DNA of 19,386 nt from JBHPFQ01 sp042571625 (GTDB taxonomy: Bacteria; Patescibacteriota; Minisyncoccia; Portnoybacterales; UBA2143): NCBI GenBank assembly GCA_042571625.1, contig JBHPFQ010000011.1, forward strand, positions 1 through 19,386. The letters run 5' to 3'. The notes under the pieces are model-generated. The model worked only from the letters and a program-made list of their open reading frames with translations, had not been told where the DNA came from and ran no database searches. This document shows positions 4,041 to 11,693 of this stretch, piece by piece (positions within the stretch are counted from its first letter, which is position 1; each line of letters starts with the position of its first letter). Both the position numbers and the translations under genes were made by a program.

Positions 4041-6056
4041 ATGAAGATATCATATAGTTGGTTAAAAGAATTAGTAGGAAAAGATTTGCCTAAGCCAAAA
4101 GAATTGGCTGATTTGTTGACTATGCATTCTTTTGAAACTGAAGTTGCTGAGAACGATGTTTTAGAAGTAGACGTTTTACCGAATCGCGCTCATGATTGCT
4201 TGAGCCATTTAGGTATTGCCAGAGAAATTAATGCTATTTTGGGATTTACTTTTAAAGAAAAGGATTTCAAATTAAAAGAAAAAGGGAATATTAAAGATTA
4301 TTTGACTGTTAAAGTTGAGGATAAAGATTTATGTTTGCGTTACACAGGGCGAGTTTTGAAAGATGTTAAAATTCAGGATTCTTCAAAACAAATACAGGAA
4401 CGATTAATAGCCTGCGGTTTGCGTCCAATTAATAATATTGTTGATATTACTAATTATGTGATGTTGAAAACAGGTCAGCCAATGCATGCTTTTGATTTTG
4501 ATAAATTGTCTGGTGGTAACAAAAAATCAATTGTTGTTAGACGCGCGAAACATGGAGAAAGTATAACTATCTTAGATGGGGAGGCATATAATTTAGATAA
4601 AGATGCATTGCTTATTGCTGATTCTGAAAATCCATTATGTATTGCTGGAATTAAAGGTGGAAAAAGTCCAGAAATTGATAAGAATACTGAAAATATAATT
4701 TTAGAAGCAGCTAATTTTTCTTCTCAATCTATAAGAAAAACTTCTTTGAAATTAAAATTAAGAACAGATGCGTCATTAAGATTTGAGCATTGTTTGGATC
4801 CTAATTTAACTGAGCAGGCAATTGATATGGCAGCGTATTTGATTCAGGATAGTGCATGTGGACAAGTTGTTGGCGGGTTAGCAGACGTTTATTCCAAAAA
4901 GATAAAGCCAATAAAAATAAAATTAGAAGTTAGTAAAATTAAAAGTTTATTAGGGATTGATATTTCAAACAAAGAAATTAAAAACATTTTATTAAGATTG
5001 GGATTTGGAGTTAAAGATTCAAATTCTTCTTTCCAAGTTGAAGTTCCGACAAGGAGAATAGATGTTGTTTTGCAAGAGGATTTAATTGAGGAGATTGGTC
5101 GGCTCTACGGATACGAAAATATTATTGGTAGATTTCCGAACGCGGCTTTGATTCCGTCTAAAATAAATGGAGACTTGGTTTATCAGAATAAAGTTAGAGA
5201 TATATTAAGCGGTTTTGGATTTGATGAAGTTTATAATTATTCTTTTGTTGGAGATAAGGAATTAGAAATATATAGTAAGAAAAATAATATTATAGAAATG
5301 GCTAATCCGATTAGCCAAGATCAAAAATATTTAAGGCCGAATTTGATTTTTAATTTACTTGGGAATATTAAAAAGAATAAAAAGTATTTTGAAGAATTTA
5401 GAATATTTGAAATCGGGCGAGTGTTTTATAATGATAAAATATCGCCTAAAGAAAATCAGAAATTAGGGGCGGTTGTTTTTTCAGATAAGAAAGACCAGAA
5501 TTTTTACAATTTGAAAGGAGTGATAGATTCTCTTTTAAATAAATTGGGAATTACAGATCAATGGTATGATGATGAATTAGAATCAGATACTTTAGTTCCT
5601 GATTTTTGTCATTCTGGAAGAAGGGCAGAAATAAAAGTAGGAGATGATTATTTGGGTTGGATCGGAGAGATTGATAAAAATATAATTGATTCAAAGGTTT
5701 CGGCTTTTGAATTGGATTTTGATAAATTATTAGAATTAGCAACAGAAGAAAGAATTTATTTGACTCCATCTAAATATCCTGCTATGGCAAGAGATATTGC
5801 TGTTTTTGTTAATTCGGGTACAAAAGTAGCAGAAGTATTAAATTTAATTAATGTTGCGGGAGGGGAATTAGTAAGAGATGTTGATTTATTTGATATTTAC
5901 GAAGACGAGAATTCGTCTGAAAGAATGAAGAGTATAGCTTTTCATATTATATATCAATCAAATGAAAGAAATTTAACTGATAAGGATGTAAATAAAGTTC
6001 ATGATAAAATTATTAAAACATTAGAACAAGAAGGTGGATGGGAGGTACGAAAATAA
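4041..6056 (+). CDS. pheT: Phenylalanine--tRNA ligase beta subunit, lacking the EMAP-type domain
   Basis: Partner of PheS. The N-terminus (MKISYSWLKELVGKDLP, start of domain B1) jumps at about residues 34-40 straight into the second half of B1 (LEVDVLPNRAHDCLSHLGIA). The roughly 110-residue OB-fold/EMAP tRNA-binding domain that normally separates them is absent, which explains most of the difference between 671 aa here and about 800 in E. coli. The B3/B4 editing region (about 80-285, with GLRPINNIVDITNYVM and GQPMHAFDFD), B5 (about 291-360, VPTRRIDVVLQEDLIEEIGR), the catalytic-like core and the C-terminal ferredoxin-fold anticodon-binding domain (about 573-671, YPAMARDIAVFV) are present. The gap to gyrB is 2 bases, so the two form an operon. 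Confidence 0.97.
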   Translation: MKISYSWLKELVGKDLPKPKELADLLTMHSFETEVAENDVLEVDVLPNRAHDCLSHLGIAREINAILGFTFKEKDFKLKEKGNIKDYLTVKVEDKDLCLRYTGRVLKDVKIQDSSKQIQERLIACGLRPINNIVDITNYVMLKTGQPMHAFDFDKLSGGNKKSIVVRRAKHGESITILDGEAYNLDKDALLIADSENPLCIAGIKGGKSPEIDKNTENIILEAANFSSQSIRKTSLKLKLRTDASLRFEHCLDPNLTEQAIDMAAYLIQDSACGQVVGGLADVYSKKIKPIKIKLEVSKIKSLLGIDISNKEIKNILLRLGFGVKDSNSSFQVEVPTRRIDVVLQEDLIEEIGRLYGYENIIGRFPNAALIPSKINGDLVYQNKVRDILSGFGFDEVYNYSFVGDKELEIYSKKNNIIEMANPISQDQKYLRPNLIFNLLGNIKKNKKYFEEFRIFEIGRVFYNDKISPKENQKLGAVVFSDKKDQNFYNLKGVIDSLLNKLGITDQWYDDELESDTLVPDFCHSGRRAEIKVGDDYLGWIGEIDKNIIDSKVSAFELDFDKLLELATEERIYLTPSKYPAMARDIAVFVNSGTKVAEVLNLINVAGGELVRDVDLFDIYEDENSSERMKSIAFHIIYQSNERNLTDKDVNKVHDKIIKTLEQEGGWEVRK

Positions 6057-6058
6057 TT

Positions 6059-7972
6059 ATGATAAAAGAATCTAAAAGTTCATACGGGGCGAAAGATATT
6101 TATGTTTTAGAAGGTCTTGAGCCTGTTCGTAAAAGACCTGGAATGTATATTGGTTCTACTGGACCTGAAGGTCTTCATCATTTGATTTGGGAATGTGTTG
6201 ATAATAGTTTAGACGAAGCAATGGGAGGATATTGTGATAAAATAGAAATTTCTTTATTGCCTGATAATAGAATCAGAGTTAGTGATAATGGGCGTGGAAT
6301 ACCAGTGGATAAACATCCTCAAACAAAAAAGTCTGCCTTAGAAACAGTGATGTGCACTTTGCATGCTGGAGGTAAATTTGGCGGAGATTCATATAAGATA
6401 TCTGGAGGATTACATGGAGTTGGTGTTTCTGTTGTTAATGCTTTGTCAAAATGGGCGCGCGTGGAAATTTGCAGAGATGGTTTTATCCATACACAAGAGT
6501 ATGCTCGAGGGAAAGTAAAAACAGCTGTTAAGAAAGATGGAAAATGCAAACAGACAGGAACAACAATTATTTTTGAACCAGACATAGAAATCTTCAAAGA
6601 GATTAAATTTAAGTGGCATAAGATTATAAATCATTTGAGACAACAGGCGTATCTAATAAAAGGCGTTAAAATTATAATAAAAGATGAGCGTAAAGATCCA
6701 GGGAAAAGTTATATTTTCTATTTTGATGGCGGACTGGTTTCATATGTTGATTATTTAAATAGAGATGAAGAGGCTAGGCATGATAATATTTTTTACGTTG
6801 CTAAAGAAAGTGAAGATATTTTTGTTGAAACAGCTTTGCAATATACTAATGATTTGCAGGGATATGAAATTGGGTTCGCAAATAATATTTATACTCCAGA
6901 AGGAGGAATGCACATTACAGGATTTAGGTCAGCGCTTACTAGGGTGCTTAATAATTATGCCAAAAAGAATAACATTCTGAAAAACATGAAAGGCAATTTG
7001 AGCGGAGATGATGTTAGGGAAGGATTAACGGCTGTAGTTAGTATTAAGCTTGGAGAACCACAATTTGAAGGACAGACAAAAGCAAAGTTAGGTAATCCAG
7101 AAGCAAGAACAGCCGTTGATACAATTGTTTCTAGCGCTTTAGAAGAATTTTTAGAGAAGAATCCTAATGATGCTAAAGCAATTTTAGAAAAATGTATTTT
7201 GTCGGCTAAAGCCAGACAAGCGGCTAAGGCCGCGCGCGATACGGTTATTCGTAAGGGTGCTTTAGAAGGAATGACATTACCAGGTAAACTAGCTGATTGC
7301 TCTAGTCGTAAAGCAGAGGAATCAGAGATTTATATAGTAGAGGGAGATAGCGCCGGAGGCAGTGCGAAACAGGGAAGAAATAGGAGGTTTCAAGCAATTT
7401 TGCCTTTGCGTGGGAAAATTTTAAATGTAGAAAAAGCTCGTTTGGATAGAGCATTAAGTTCTAAGGAAATTAGATCTTTAGTTATTGCTATGGGAACGGC
7501 TATTGCTGATGATTTTAATATTGATAAATTAAGATATCATCGTATCATTATTATGACTGATGCTGATGTTGACGGAGCGCATATTAGAACTTTATTATTG
7601 ACTTTGTTTTTCCGTTATTTCCCGGAGATTATTAAGAGAGGCCATCTATATATTGCTCAGCCACCTTTGTATAGATTGCAAAAAGGGAAGAAAGTTGAAT
7701 ATGGTTATTCAGATGCTGACAAAGAAGAAATTATTTCAGCGATGGGCAATGAGGGAATTACTATTCAGAGATACAAAGGTTTGGGAGAAATGAATCCAAA
7801 TCAGTTATGGGAAACAACAATGGACCCTGAAAATAGGGTAATGAAACAAGTGATGGTTGAAGATGCTAAAGAAGCGGATAAGATTTTTGATATATTAATG
7901 GGGGATGAAGTGCCAGCACGCAGAAAATTTATTCAAACTCATGCTAAGAAAGTTAAAAATTTGGATATATAG
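6059..7972 (+). CDS. gyrB: DNA gyrase subunit B
   Basis: This is the ATPase and TOPRIM subunit of gyrase, which introduces negative supercoils with GyrA (not in the window). In order: the GHKL ATPase with VDNSLDEAMGG, DNGRGIP and GGLHGVGVSVVNALS; the transducer domain; TOPRIM with YIVEGDSAGGSAKQGRNRRF and MTDADVDGAHIRTLL; and the tail with QRYKGLGEMNPNQLWETTMD, whose form is typical of gyrase rather than topoisomerase IV. At 637 aa it is the short form without the E. coli insert. I choose ATG 6059 because the protein then starts MIKESKSSYGAKDIY, in register with known GyrB N-termini. An in-frame ATG at 6038 lies inside pheT. It follows pheT by 2 bases and has no promoter of its own that I can see. 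Confidence 0.97.
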   Translation: MIKESKSSYGAKDIYVLEGLEPVRKRPGMYIGSTGPEGLHHLIWECVDNSLDEAMGGYCDKIEISLLPDNRIRVSDNGRGIPVDKHPQTKKSALETVMCTLHAGGKFGGDSYKISGGLHGVGVSVVNALSKWARVEICRDGFIHTQEYARGKVKTAVKKDGKCKQTGTTIIFEPDIEIFKEIKFKWHKIINHLRQQAYLIKGVKIIIKDERKDPGKSYIFYFDGGLVSYVDYLNRDEEARHDNIFYVAKESEDIFVETALQYTNDLQGYEIGFANNIYTPEGGMHITGFRSALTRVLNNYAKKNNILKNMKGNLSGDDVREGLTAVVSIKLGEPQFEGQTKAKLGNPEARTAVDTIVSSALEEFLEKNPNDAKAILEKCILSAKARQAAKAARDTVIRKGALEGMTLPGKLADCSSRKAEESEIYIVEGDSAGGSAKQGRNRRFQAILPLRGKILNVEKARLDRALSSKEIRSLVIAMGTAIADDFNIDKLRYHRIIIMTDADVDGAHIRTLLLTLFFRYFPEIIKRGHLYIAQPPLYRLQKGKKVEYGYSDADKEEIISAMGNEGITIQRYKGLGEMNPNQLWETTMDPENRVMKQVMVEDAKEADKIFDILMGDEVPARRKFIQTHAKKVKNLDI

Positions 7973-7975
7973 CCC

Positions 7976-8004
7976 TTGACTCAAAAATATAAATAGTTTA
8001 TTAT
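7976..8004 (+). promoter_or_regulatory. Promoter of secE-nusG-rplK
   Basis: TTGACT (7976-7981), a 17-base gap and TATTAT (7999-8004) begin 4 bases after the gyrB stop. The predicted start near 8011 puts the following hairpin inside the leader. Confidence 0.8.
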
Positions 8005-8018
8005 TAGAGATAATAAAT

Positions 8019-8038
8019 AAAAGCCCTTCGGGGCTTTT
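8019..8038 (+). promoter_or_regulatory. UUCG-capped hairpin in the secE leader (terminator or attenuator)
   Basis: AAAAGCCC-TTCG-GGGCTTTT is a perfect 8-bp stem closed by a UUCG tetraloop. It ends 7 bases before the secE ATG and lies after the predicted transcription start. It could end read-through from gyrB, attenuate secE-nusG-rplK or stabilise their mRNA. The tail (AAAAAAC) is not a U-tract, so strong termination is doubtful. The AAAGCCC/GGGCTTT core recurs in the rplK terminator. Confidence 0.65.
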
Positions 8039-8045
8039 AAAAAAC

Positions 8046-8246
8046 ATGAAAATTAGTCAATGGCCTAAAAAAGGAATAAATTTTGTTGAAGAAGTTTATA
8101 TTGAGCTTAAACGAGTGACTTGGCTTACGCGAAAAGAAACTATTAAATATACATTGATTGTTATTGGTGTTTGTCTTGCTTTAGCATCCTTTTTAGGAGG
8201 TTTGGACTTTTTATTTTCATGGTTATTAAATAAGTTTGTACTATAA
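8046..8246 (+). CDS. secE: Preprotein translocase subunit SecE
   Basis: The 66-aa single-span form of SecE clamps SecY in the protein-export channel. Residues 10-30 form the amphipathic helix with the conserved stretch ELKRVTWLTRKET; the proline that usually follows the tryptophan is leucine here. One membrane helix spans about 34-60 (YTLIVIGVCLALASFLGGLD). The stop overlaps the nusG start by one base (TAATG), the usual secE-nusG arrangement. No SD is visible; the hairpin sits just upstream. Confidence 0.93.
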   Translation: MKISQWPKKGINFVEEVYIELKRVTWLTRKETIKYTLIVIGVCLALASFLGGLDFLFSWLLNKFVL

Positions 8247-8788
8247 TGCCTAAACAAATTCAACAAGGAAGAAATTGGTACGTGCTTCATACTTATGCTG
8301 GATATGAAGAAGCAGTGGCGCGAAATTTGCGTCAGAGAATTGAATCCATGAGCATGGAGGATAAAATTTTTAATGTTCTAGTTCCAACAGAAAAGAAAAT
8401 TAAAATTAAGGGTGGAAAAAGGCATGTTGTTGAGGAAAAAATTTATCCGGGATATGTTTTAGTTGAAATGGTTGTAACAGATGATTCTTGGTATGTTGTT
8501 AGAAATACTCCAAGAGTGACTGGATTTATTGGAGCTGGTACATCGCCGACTGCTGTTTCTAAAGAAGAAATTGAATCTTTGCAAAAAAGAATGGGAGTTG
8601 AAGATCCGAAATATAAGATTGATGTTCAAGTTGGAGATTCTGTAAAAATTGTTGATGGACCATTTAAAGATTTTGATGGGAAAATCTCTGAAATCGATGA
8701 GAAAAAAGGAAAAATTAAAGTTCTTGTTTCAATGTTTGGAAGAGAAACTCCAGTTGAACTTGATTTTTTGCAAATAAAAAAATTATAA
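8246..8788 (+). CDS. nusG: Transcription termination/antitermination factor NusG
   Basis: NusG binds the RNA polymerase clamp, affects pausing and links polymerase to Rho or the ribosome. The NGN domain (about 10-115) shows WYVLHTYAGYEEAVARNLRQ, IYPGYVLVEM and WYVVRNTPRVTGFIG. The KOW domain (about 128-180) shows VGDSVKIVDGPFKDFDGKIS and ends in VELDFLQIKKL. The length of 180 aa is standard. The start codon overlaps the secE stop and rplK follows after 4 bases, so translation is coupled through the unit. No SD is present. Confidence 0.97.
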   Translation: MPKQIQQGRNWYVLHTYAGYEEAVARNLRQRIESMSMEDKIFNVLVPTEKKIKIKGGKRHVVEEKIYPGYVLVEMVVTDDSWYVVRNTPRVTGFIGAGTSPTAVSKEEIESLQKRMGVEDPKYKIDVQVGDSVKIVDGPFKDFDGKISEIDEKKGKIKVLVSMFGRETPVELDFLQIKKL

Positions 8789-8792
8789 AATT

Positions 8793-9215
8793 ATGTCAAA
8801 ACCTATTAAAACTATTATTAAATTGCAAATTCCTGCTGGACAGGCAGCTCCAGCGCCTCCAGTTGGTCCTGCTTTGGGTCAGCATGGTTTGAATATTCAA
8901 GATTTTTGTTCTAAATTCAATAATGCTACTAAGGAAATGCAGGGAGATATTATTCCTGTTGAGATTATTGTTTACGAGGACAGGACTTTTGATTTTAATC
9001 TAAAGACACCGCCAGCAGCTGAATTATTGAAAAAAGCAGCTGGTATTAAAAAGGGATCTGGAGAAGCTCTTAAGACAAAAGCTGGAAAAGTTACCAAAGA
9101 TCAAATAAGAGAAATCGCAGAAAAAAAGATGGTTGATTTGAATGCTTATGATATTGAGCAGGCAATGAAAATCATTGAAGGTACAGCCCGTAATATGGGT
9201 ATTGAAGTAAAATAA
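8793..9215 (+). CDS. rplK: 50S ribosomal protein L11
   Basis: L11 (uL11) forms the GTPase-associated centre with the L10/L12 stalk. The N-terminal domain has KTIIKLQIPAGQAAPAPPVG and PALGQHGLNIQDFCSKFN. The C-terminal 23S-rRNA-binding domain has the TPPAAELLKKAAGI region and the end AYDIEQAMKIIEGTARNMGI. At 140 aa it is standard. In most bacteria rplA (L1) follows at once; here a terminator comes 11 bases after the stop, then gatB from its own promoter. L1 is therefore either elsewhere or missing. Confidence 0.97.
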   Translation: MSKPIKTIIKLQIPAGQAAPAPPVGPALGQHGLNIQDFCSKFNNATKEMQGDIIPVEIIVYEDRTFDFNLKTPPAAELLKKAAGIKKGSGEALKTKAGKVTKDQIREIAEKKMVDLNAYDIEQAMKIIEGTARNMGIEVK

Positions 9216-9225
9216 AGAAGACACT

Positions 9226-9260
9226 AATAAAGCCCTGAAACTTGGGGCTTTATTTCTTTT
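9226..9260 (+). terminator. Intrinsic terminator of secE-nusG-rplK
   Basis: AATAAAGCCC (9226-9235) pairs with GGGCTTTATT (9245-9254) around TGAAACTTG, followed by TCTTTT. It is a ten-base-pair stem with the same AAAGCCC/GGGCTTT core as the secE leader hairpin. Confidence 0.85.
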
Positions 9261-9271
9261 CTGCAATAGGG

Positions 9272-9277
9272 TAGTAT
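9272..9277 (+). promoter_or_regulatory. -10 box giving a leaderless gatB mRNA
   Basis: TAGTAT ends 6 bases before the gatB ATG, so transcription should start on or beside the A of the start codon. The -35 is weak. No SD is present. Confidence 0.55.
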
Positions 9278-9283
9278 TGATAT

Positions 9284-10738
9284 ATGGAATATAAGCCGAC
9301 AATTGGGCTGGAAATACATTCTGAATTAAAGACAAAAAGTAAGATGTTTTGTCAGTCCTTGAATAATCCTGACGAGGAAAAACCTAATACAAATATTTGT
9401 CCTGTTTGTATGGGTCATCCCGGTACATTGCCTGTTATTAACAAAAAAGCAGTTGATTTGGTTATTAAAACAGGTATGGCTTTGAATTGTAAAATCAATA
9501 AGGATTCTAAGTTTGATCGTAAAAATTATTTTTATCCTGATTTACCAAAGGGGTACCAAATCTCACAATATGATAAGCCGTTGTGTTTGGGTGGATTTTT
9601 GCAGATTGGTGATAAAAAAATTAATATAACTCGCATTCATTTAGAAGAGGACGCGGGAAAATTAATTCATTCTAAAGATGGTTCTTTGGTTGATTTTAAT
9701 CGCGCAGGCGTTCCTTTAATGGAATTAGTAACTGAGCCAGATATTTCATCTGGCGTGGAAGCAAGAAAATTTTGTGAAGAATTGCGATTGATTTTGAAAT
9801 ATTTGAATGTTTCCGATGCTAATATGGAAAAAGGTCAAATGCGTTGCGAAGTAAATATTTCTTTGAGAGCTGAAAAAGATAAGGAATTTGGAACAAAAGT
9901 TGAAATTAAGAATTTGAATTCCTTTAAAGCTGTTGAACGTGGTATTGATTATGAAATAAAAAGACAGGCGAGCGCTCTTGATTCTGGCGAGAAAATAATT
10001 CAGGAAACAAGAGGTTGGGATGAAAATAAGCAAAAAACATTTTCTCAAAGGACGAAAGAAGAGGCAAAAGATTATCGTTATTTTCCAGAGCCAGATTTAC
10101 CACCTTTGAATATTAATCAGGAAGAAATAAATATTATTAAATGTTCTGTTCCAGAATTGCCTCAAAGTCGGCGAGAAAGGTTTGTTAAAGAATATAAATT
10201 GCCAGAGCAGGATATTAATGTTTTAGTCTCTAATAAAGATTTATCTGATTTTTTTGAACAAGTTGTTTCAGAGCTTGAAACATGGCTGAAAATAAAAAAT
10301 GTTGGTGATGTTCAGCCAATGATTAAATTGACAGCTAATTATATTTTAACTGAGCTTCAAAAACTTTTATTAACATCTAAGAAGAATATGAATAATTGTC
10401 GTATTAGTCCTGAAAATTTTGCTGAATTTATTGTAATGATTAAGCAGGGAGAGATTTCCAGTTCTGCCGCTCAAACAGTTTTAAAAGAGATGTTTGAGAC
10501 AGGCGCTGATCCGTCTCATATTATTGAAGAAAAGGGATTAAAACAAGTGAGTGATGTTTCTTCTTTAGAAAATATTATTGAACAGGTAATTAAAGAAAAT
10601 CCAGGACCAGTTGGAGATTTTAAATCTGGCAAAGAAAATGCTTTGCAGTTTTTGATTGGTAAAACAATGGCTTTATCAAAAGGCCAAGCCAATCCCCAGG
10701 TGGTTGGCGATATACTAAGAAAGAAACTTCTCAACTAA
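9284..10738 (+). CDS. gatB: Aspartyl/glutamyl-tRNA amidotransferase subunit B
   Basis: GatB works with GatA and GatC (not here) to convert Glu-tRNA-Gln, and in many bacteria Asp-tRNA-Asn, to the amide form; it is the kinase/tRNA-binding subunit. The catalytic cradle has PTIGLEIHSELKTKSKMFC, CPVCMGHPGTLPVIN, RKNYFYPDLPKGYQISQYD, RIHLEEDAGKLIH, DFNRAGVPLMELVTEPDI and KDYRYFPEPDLPP. The C-terminal helical and YqeY-like tRNA-binding part (about 330-484) contains SSAAQTVLKEMFETGADP. At 484 aa it is full length. The start is fixed by the leaderless promoter. The last 24 bases overlap the end of miaA on the other strand, with no terminator between them. Confidence 0.97.
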   Translation: MEYKPTIGLEIHSELKTKSKMFCQSLNNPDEEKPNTNICPVCMGHPGTLPVINKKAVDLVIKTGMALNCKINKDSKFDRKNYFYPDLPKGYQISQYDKPLCLGGFLQIGDKKINITRIHLEEDAGKLIHSKDGSLVDFNRAGVPLMELVTEPDISSGVEARKFCEELRLILKYLNVSDANMEKGQMRCEVNISLRAEKDKEFGTKVEIKNLNSFKAVERGIDYEIKRQASALDSGEKIIQETRGWDENKQKTFSQRTKEEAKDYRYFPEPDLPPLNINQEEINIIKCSVPELPQSRRERFVKEYKLPEQDINVLVSNKDLSDFFEQVVSELETWLKIKNVGDVQPMIKLTANYILTELQKLLLTSKKNMNNCRISPENFAEFIVMIKQGEISSSAAQTVLKEMFETGADPSHIIEEKGLKQVSDVSSLENIIEQVIKENPGPVGDFKSGKENALQFLIGKTMALSKGQANPQVVGDILRKKLLN

Positions 10739-11587
10739 CTCCTTTGCTTCTTGATAATTTTTTATCCATTTGATTCTCTTATCTCTTTTGAACCAAGTCA
10801 TTTGTCTTTTTGCATATTGACGAGTGTGGAGTTTAATTAATTCTTTTGTTTTGTTTAAAATTAACTCAGTATTTAACTCAGTATTTAAATACGTAATTAA
10901 TTCTTTATATCCGATTCCACTTAACGCAGGCAAGTCTGATGGATATTTTTTAAGCAGATTTTTAACTTCATTAATCAATCCTGCTTCAAACATTTTTTCA
11001 ACTCTCTGATTGATCTTCTCATCAAGAGTTTTTTTGTTTAATTTTATTCCAATTTGCAAAATATCAAAAATCGGTTTACCTTTTCTTTTTTGTTCGGAAA
11101 ATGGTTTTTTAGTTAAGATACAAATTTCAATAGCCCTAATTAATCTTCTTTTATTATTTTTATCAATAATAATATTGGGATCAAGCTTCTTTAATTTTTT
11201 AAATAATTGTTCAGAGTTTAATTTTTCTAGTTCTTTTCTTAATTCTTTATTTGGCTTAACTTGGGGGATATCCAAATTATCAACAATAGCCTGAATGTAT
11301 AATCCAGTTCCTCCGACTAAAAATGGAATTTTAATTTCATTGATTTTATTAATTGCTAGTTCTTTATATTCCGCCAAAGTGAATTCTTGATTTGGTTTAA
11401 TAATATTTATTAAATATTGTGGTTCTTTTGATTTGGCAGTTCCGATGTCCATTTCTTTGTAAATTTGTCGTGAATCAGCTGAAACTATTTCTCCTTTGAA
11501 TTTTTTAGAAAGCTTAATAGCCAATTCTGATTTTCCAGAAGCGGTTGGGCCGAGTATAACAATAAGTTTTTTAAGTCTTGACATCAT
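10715..11587 (-). CDS. miaA: tRNA dimethylallyltransferase
   Basis: MiaA adds a dimethylallyl group to A37 of tRNAs that read UNN codons, making i6A37, the substrate of MiaB encoded next door. The P-loop is GPTASGKS (13-20). The catalytic region is SADSRQIYKEMDIGTAK (36-52). GGTGLYIQAIVDNLDIP marks the tRNA-binding part. The C-terminal region has LPALSGIGYKELITYL and THTRQ-like LHTRQYAKRQMTWFKRD, both typical. At 290 aa it is normal. An insertion-like near-repeat LNTELNTELIL (direct repeat of AACTCAGTATTTAA on the plus strand) lies near the C-terminus. Two adjacent ATG codons open the gene; the first is taken because the -10 box CATAAT ends 6 bases before it. Confidence 0.96.
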   Translation of the reverse strand: MMSRLKKLIVILGPTASGKSELAIKLSKKFKGEIVSADSRQIYKEMDIGTAKSKEPQYLINIIKPNQEFTLAEYKELAINKINEIKIPFLVGGTGLYIQAIVDNLDIPQVKPNKELRKELEKLNSEQLFKKLKKLDPNIIIDKNNKRRLIRAIEICILTKKPFSEQKRKGKPIFDILQIGIKLNKKTLDEKINQRVEKMFEAGLINEVKNLLKKYPSDLPALSGIGYKELITYLNTELNTELILNKTKELIKLHTRQYAKRQMTWFKRDKRIKWIKNYQEAKELVEKFLS

Positions 11588-11593
11588 TTTTAA

Positions 11594-11599
11594 ATTATG
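11594..11599 (-). promoter_or_regulatory. -10 box giving a leaderless miaA mRNA
   Basis: On the minus strand CATAAT ends 6 bases before the first miaA ATG, the same spacing as gatB, miaB and recJ. No good -35 is seen, so the gene may also be read from miaB. Confidence 0.45.
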
Positions 11600-11659
11600 A
11601 TAAATATTAATTAATGGATTACAGGTTTTATGGGGATCTGCACATCCTATCCTTCGATG

Positions 11660-11693
11660 GGGACGTGCAAAAAAGCGCGTCCCTTTTTTCTTT
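11660..11693 (+). terminator. Terminator-shaped hairpin on the plus strand between miaA and miaB
   Basis: A 9-bp stem with one G·U pair, six-A loop and TTTTTTC tail. It would stop plus-strand transcripts before they run antisense into miaB, for instance read-through from gatB across miaA. Confidence 0.6.

Larger units (their letters stand above)
11578..11693 (+). ncRNA. Possible plus-strand attenuator-like RNA between miaA and miaB
   Basis: On the plus strand a perfect TTGACA (11578-11583) with a poor -10 (TAAATA, 17-base gap) precedes a hairpin GGGACGTGC-AAAAAA-GCGCGTCCC (11660-11683) and a T-run reaching 11693. An alternative hairpin (GCAC-TCC with GGA-GTGC, 11640-11668) uses the same bases, and a third (GGAT/ATCC, 11634-11647) competes with it. 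The T-tract is on the plus strand, while both neighbouring genes are on the minus strand. This is a structural prediction by eye only. Confidence 0.3.

Noticed and set aside
6038..6058. Upstream ATG 6038 as gyrB start
   Set aside because: It lies inside pheT and adds MGGTKII, which is not part of the GyrB N-terminus.
10824..11294. Two plus-strand ORFs opposite miaA
   Set aside because: They are shadows of a conserved miaA frame, rich in Phe/Asn/Ser from AT-rich antisense codons.
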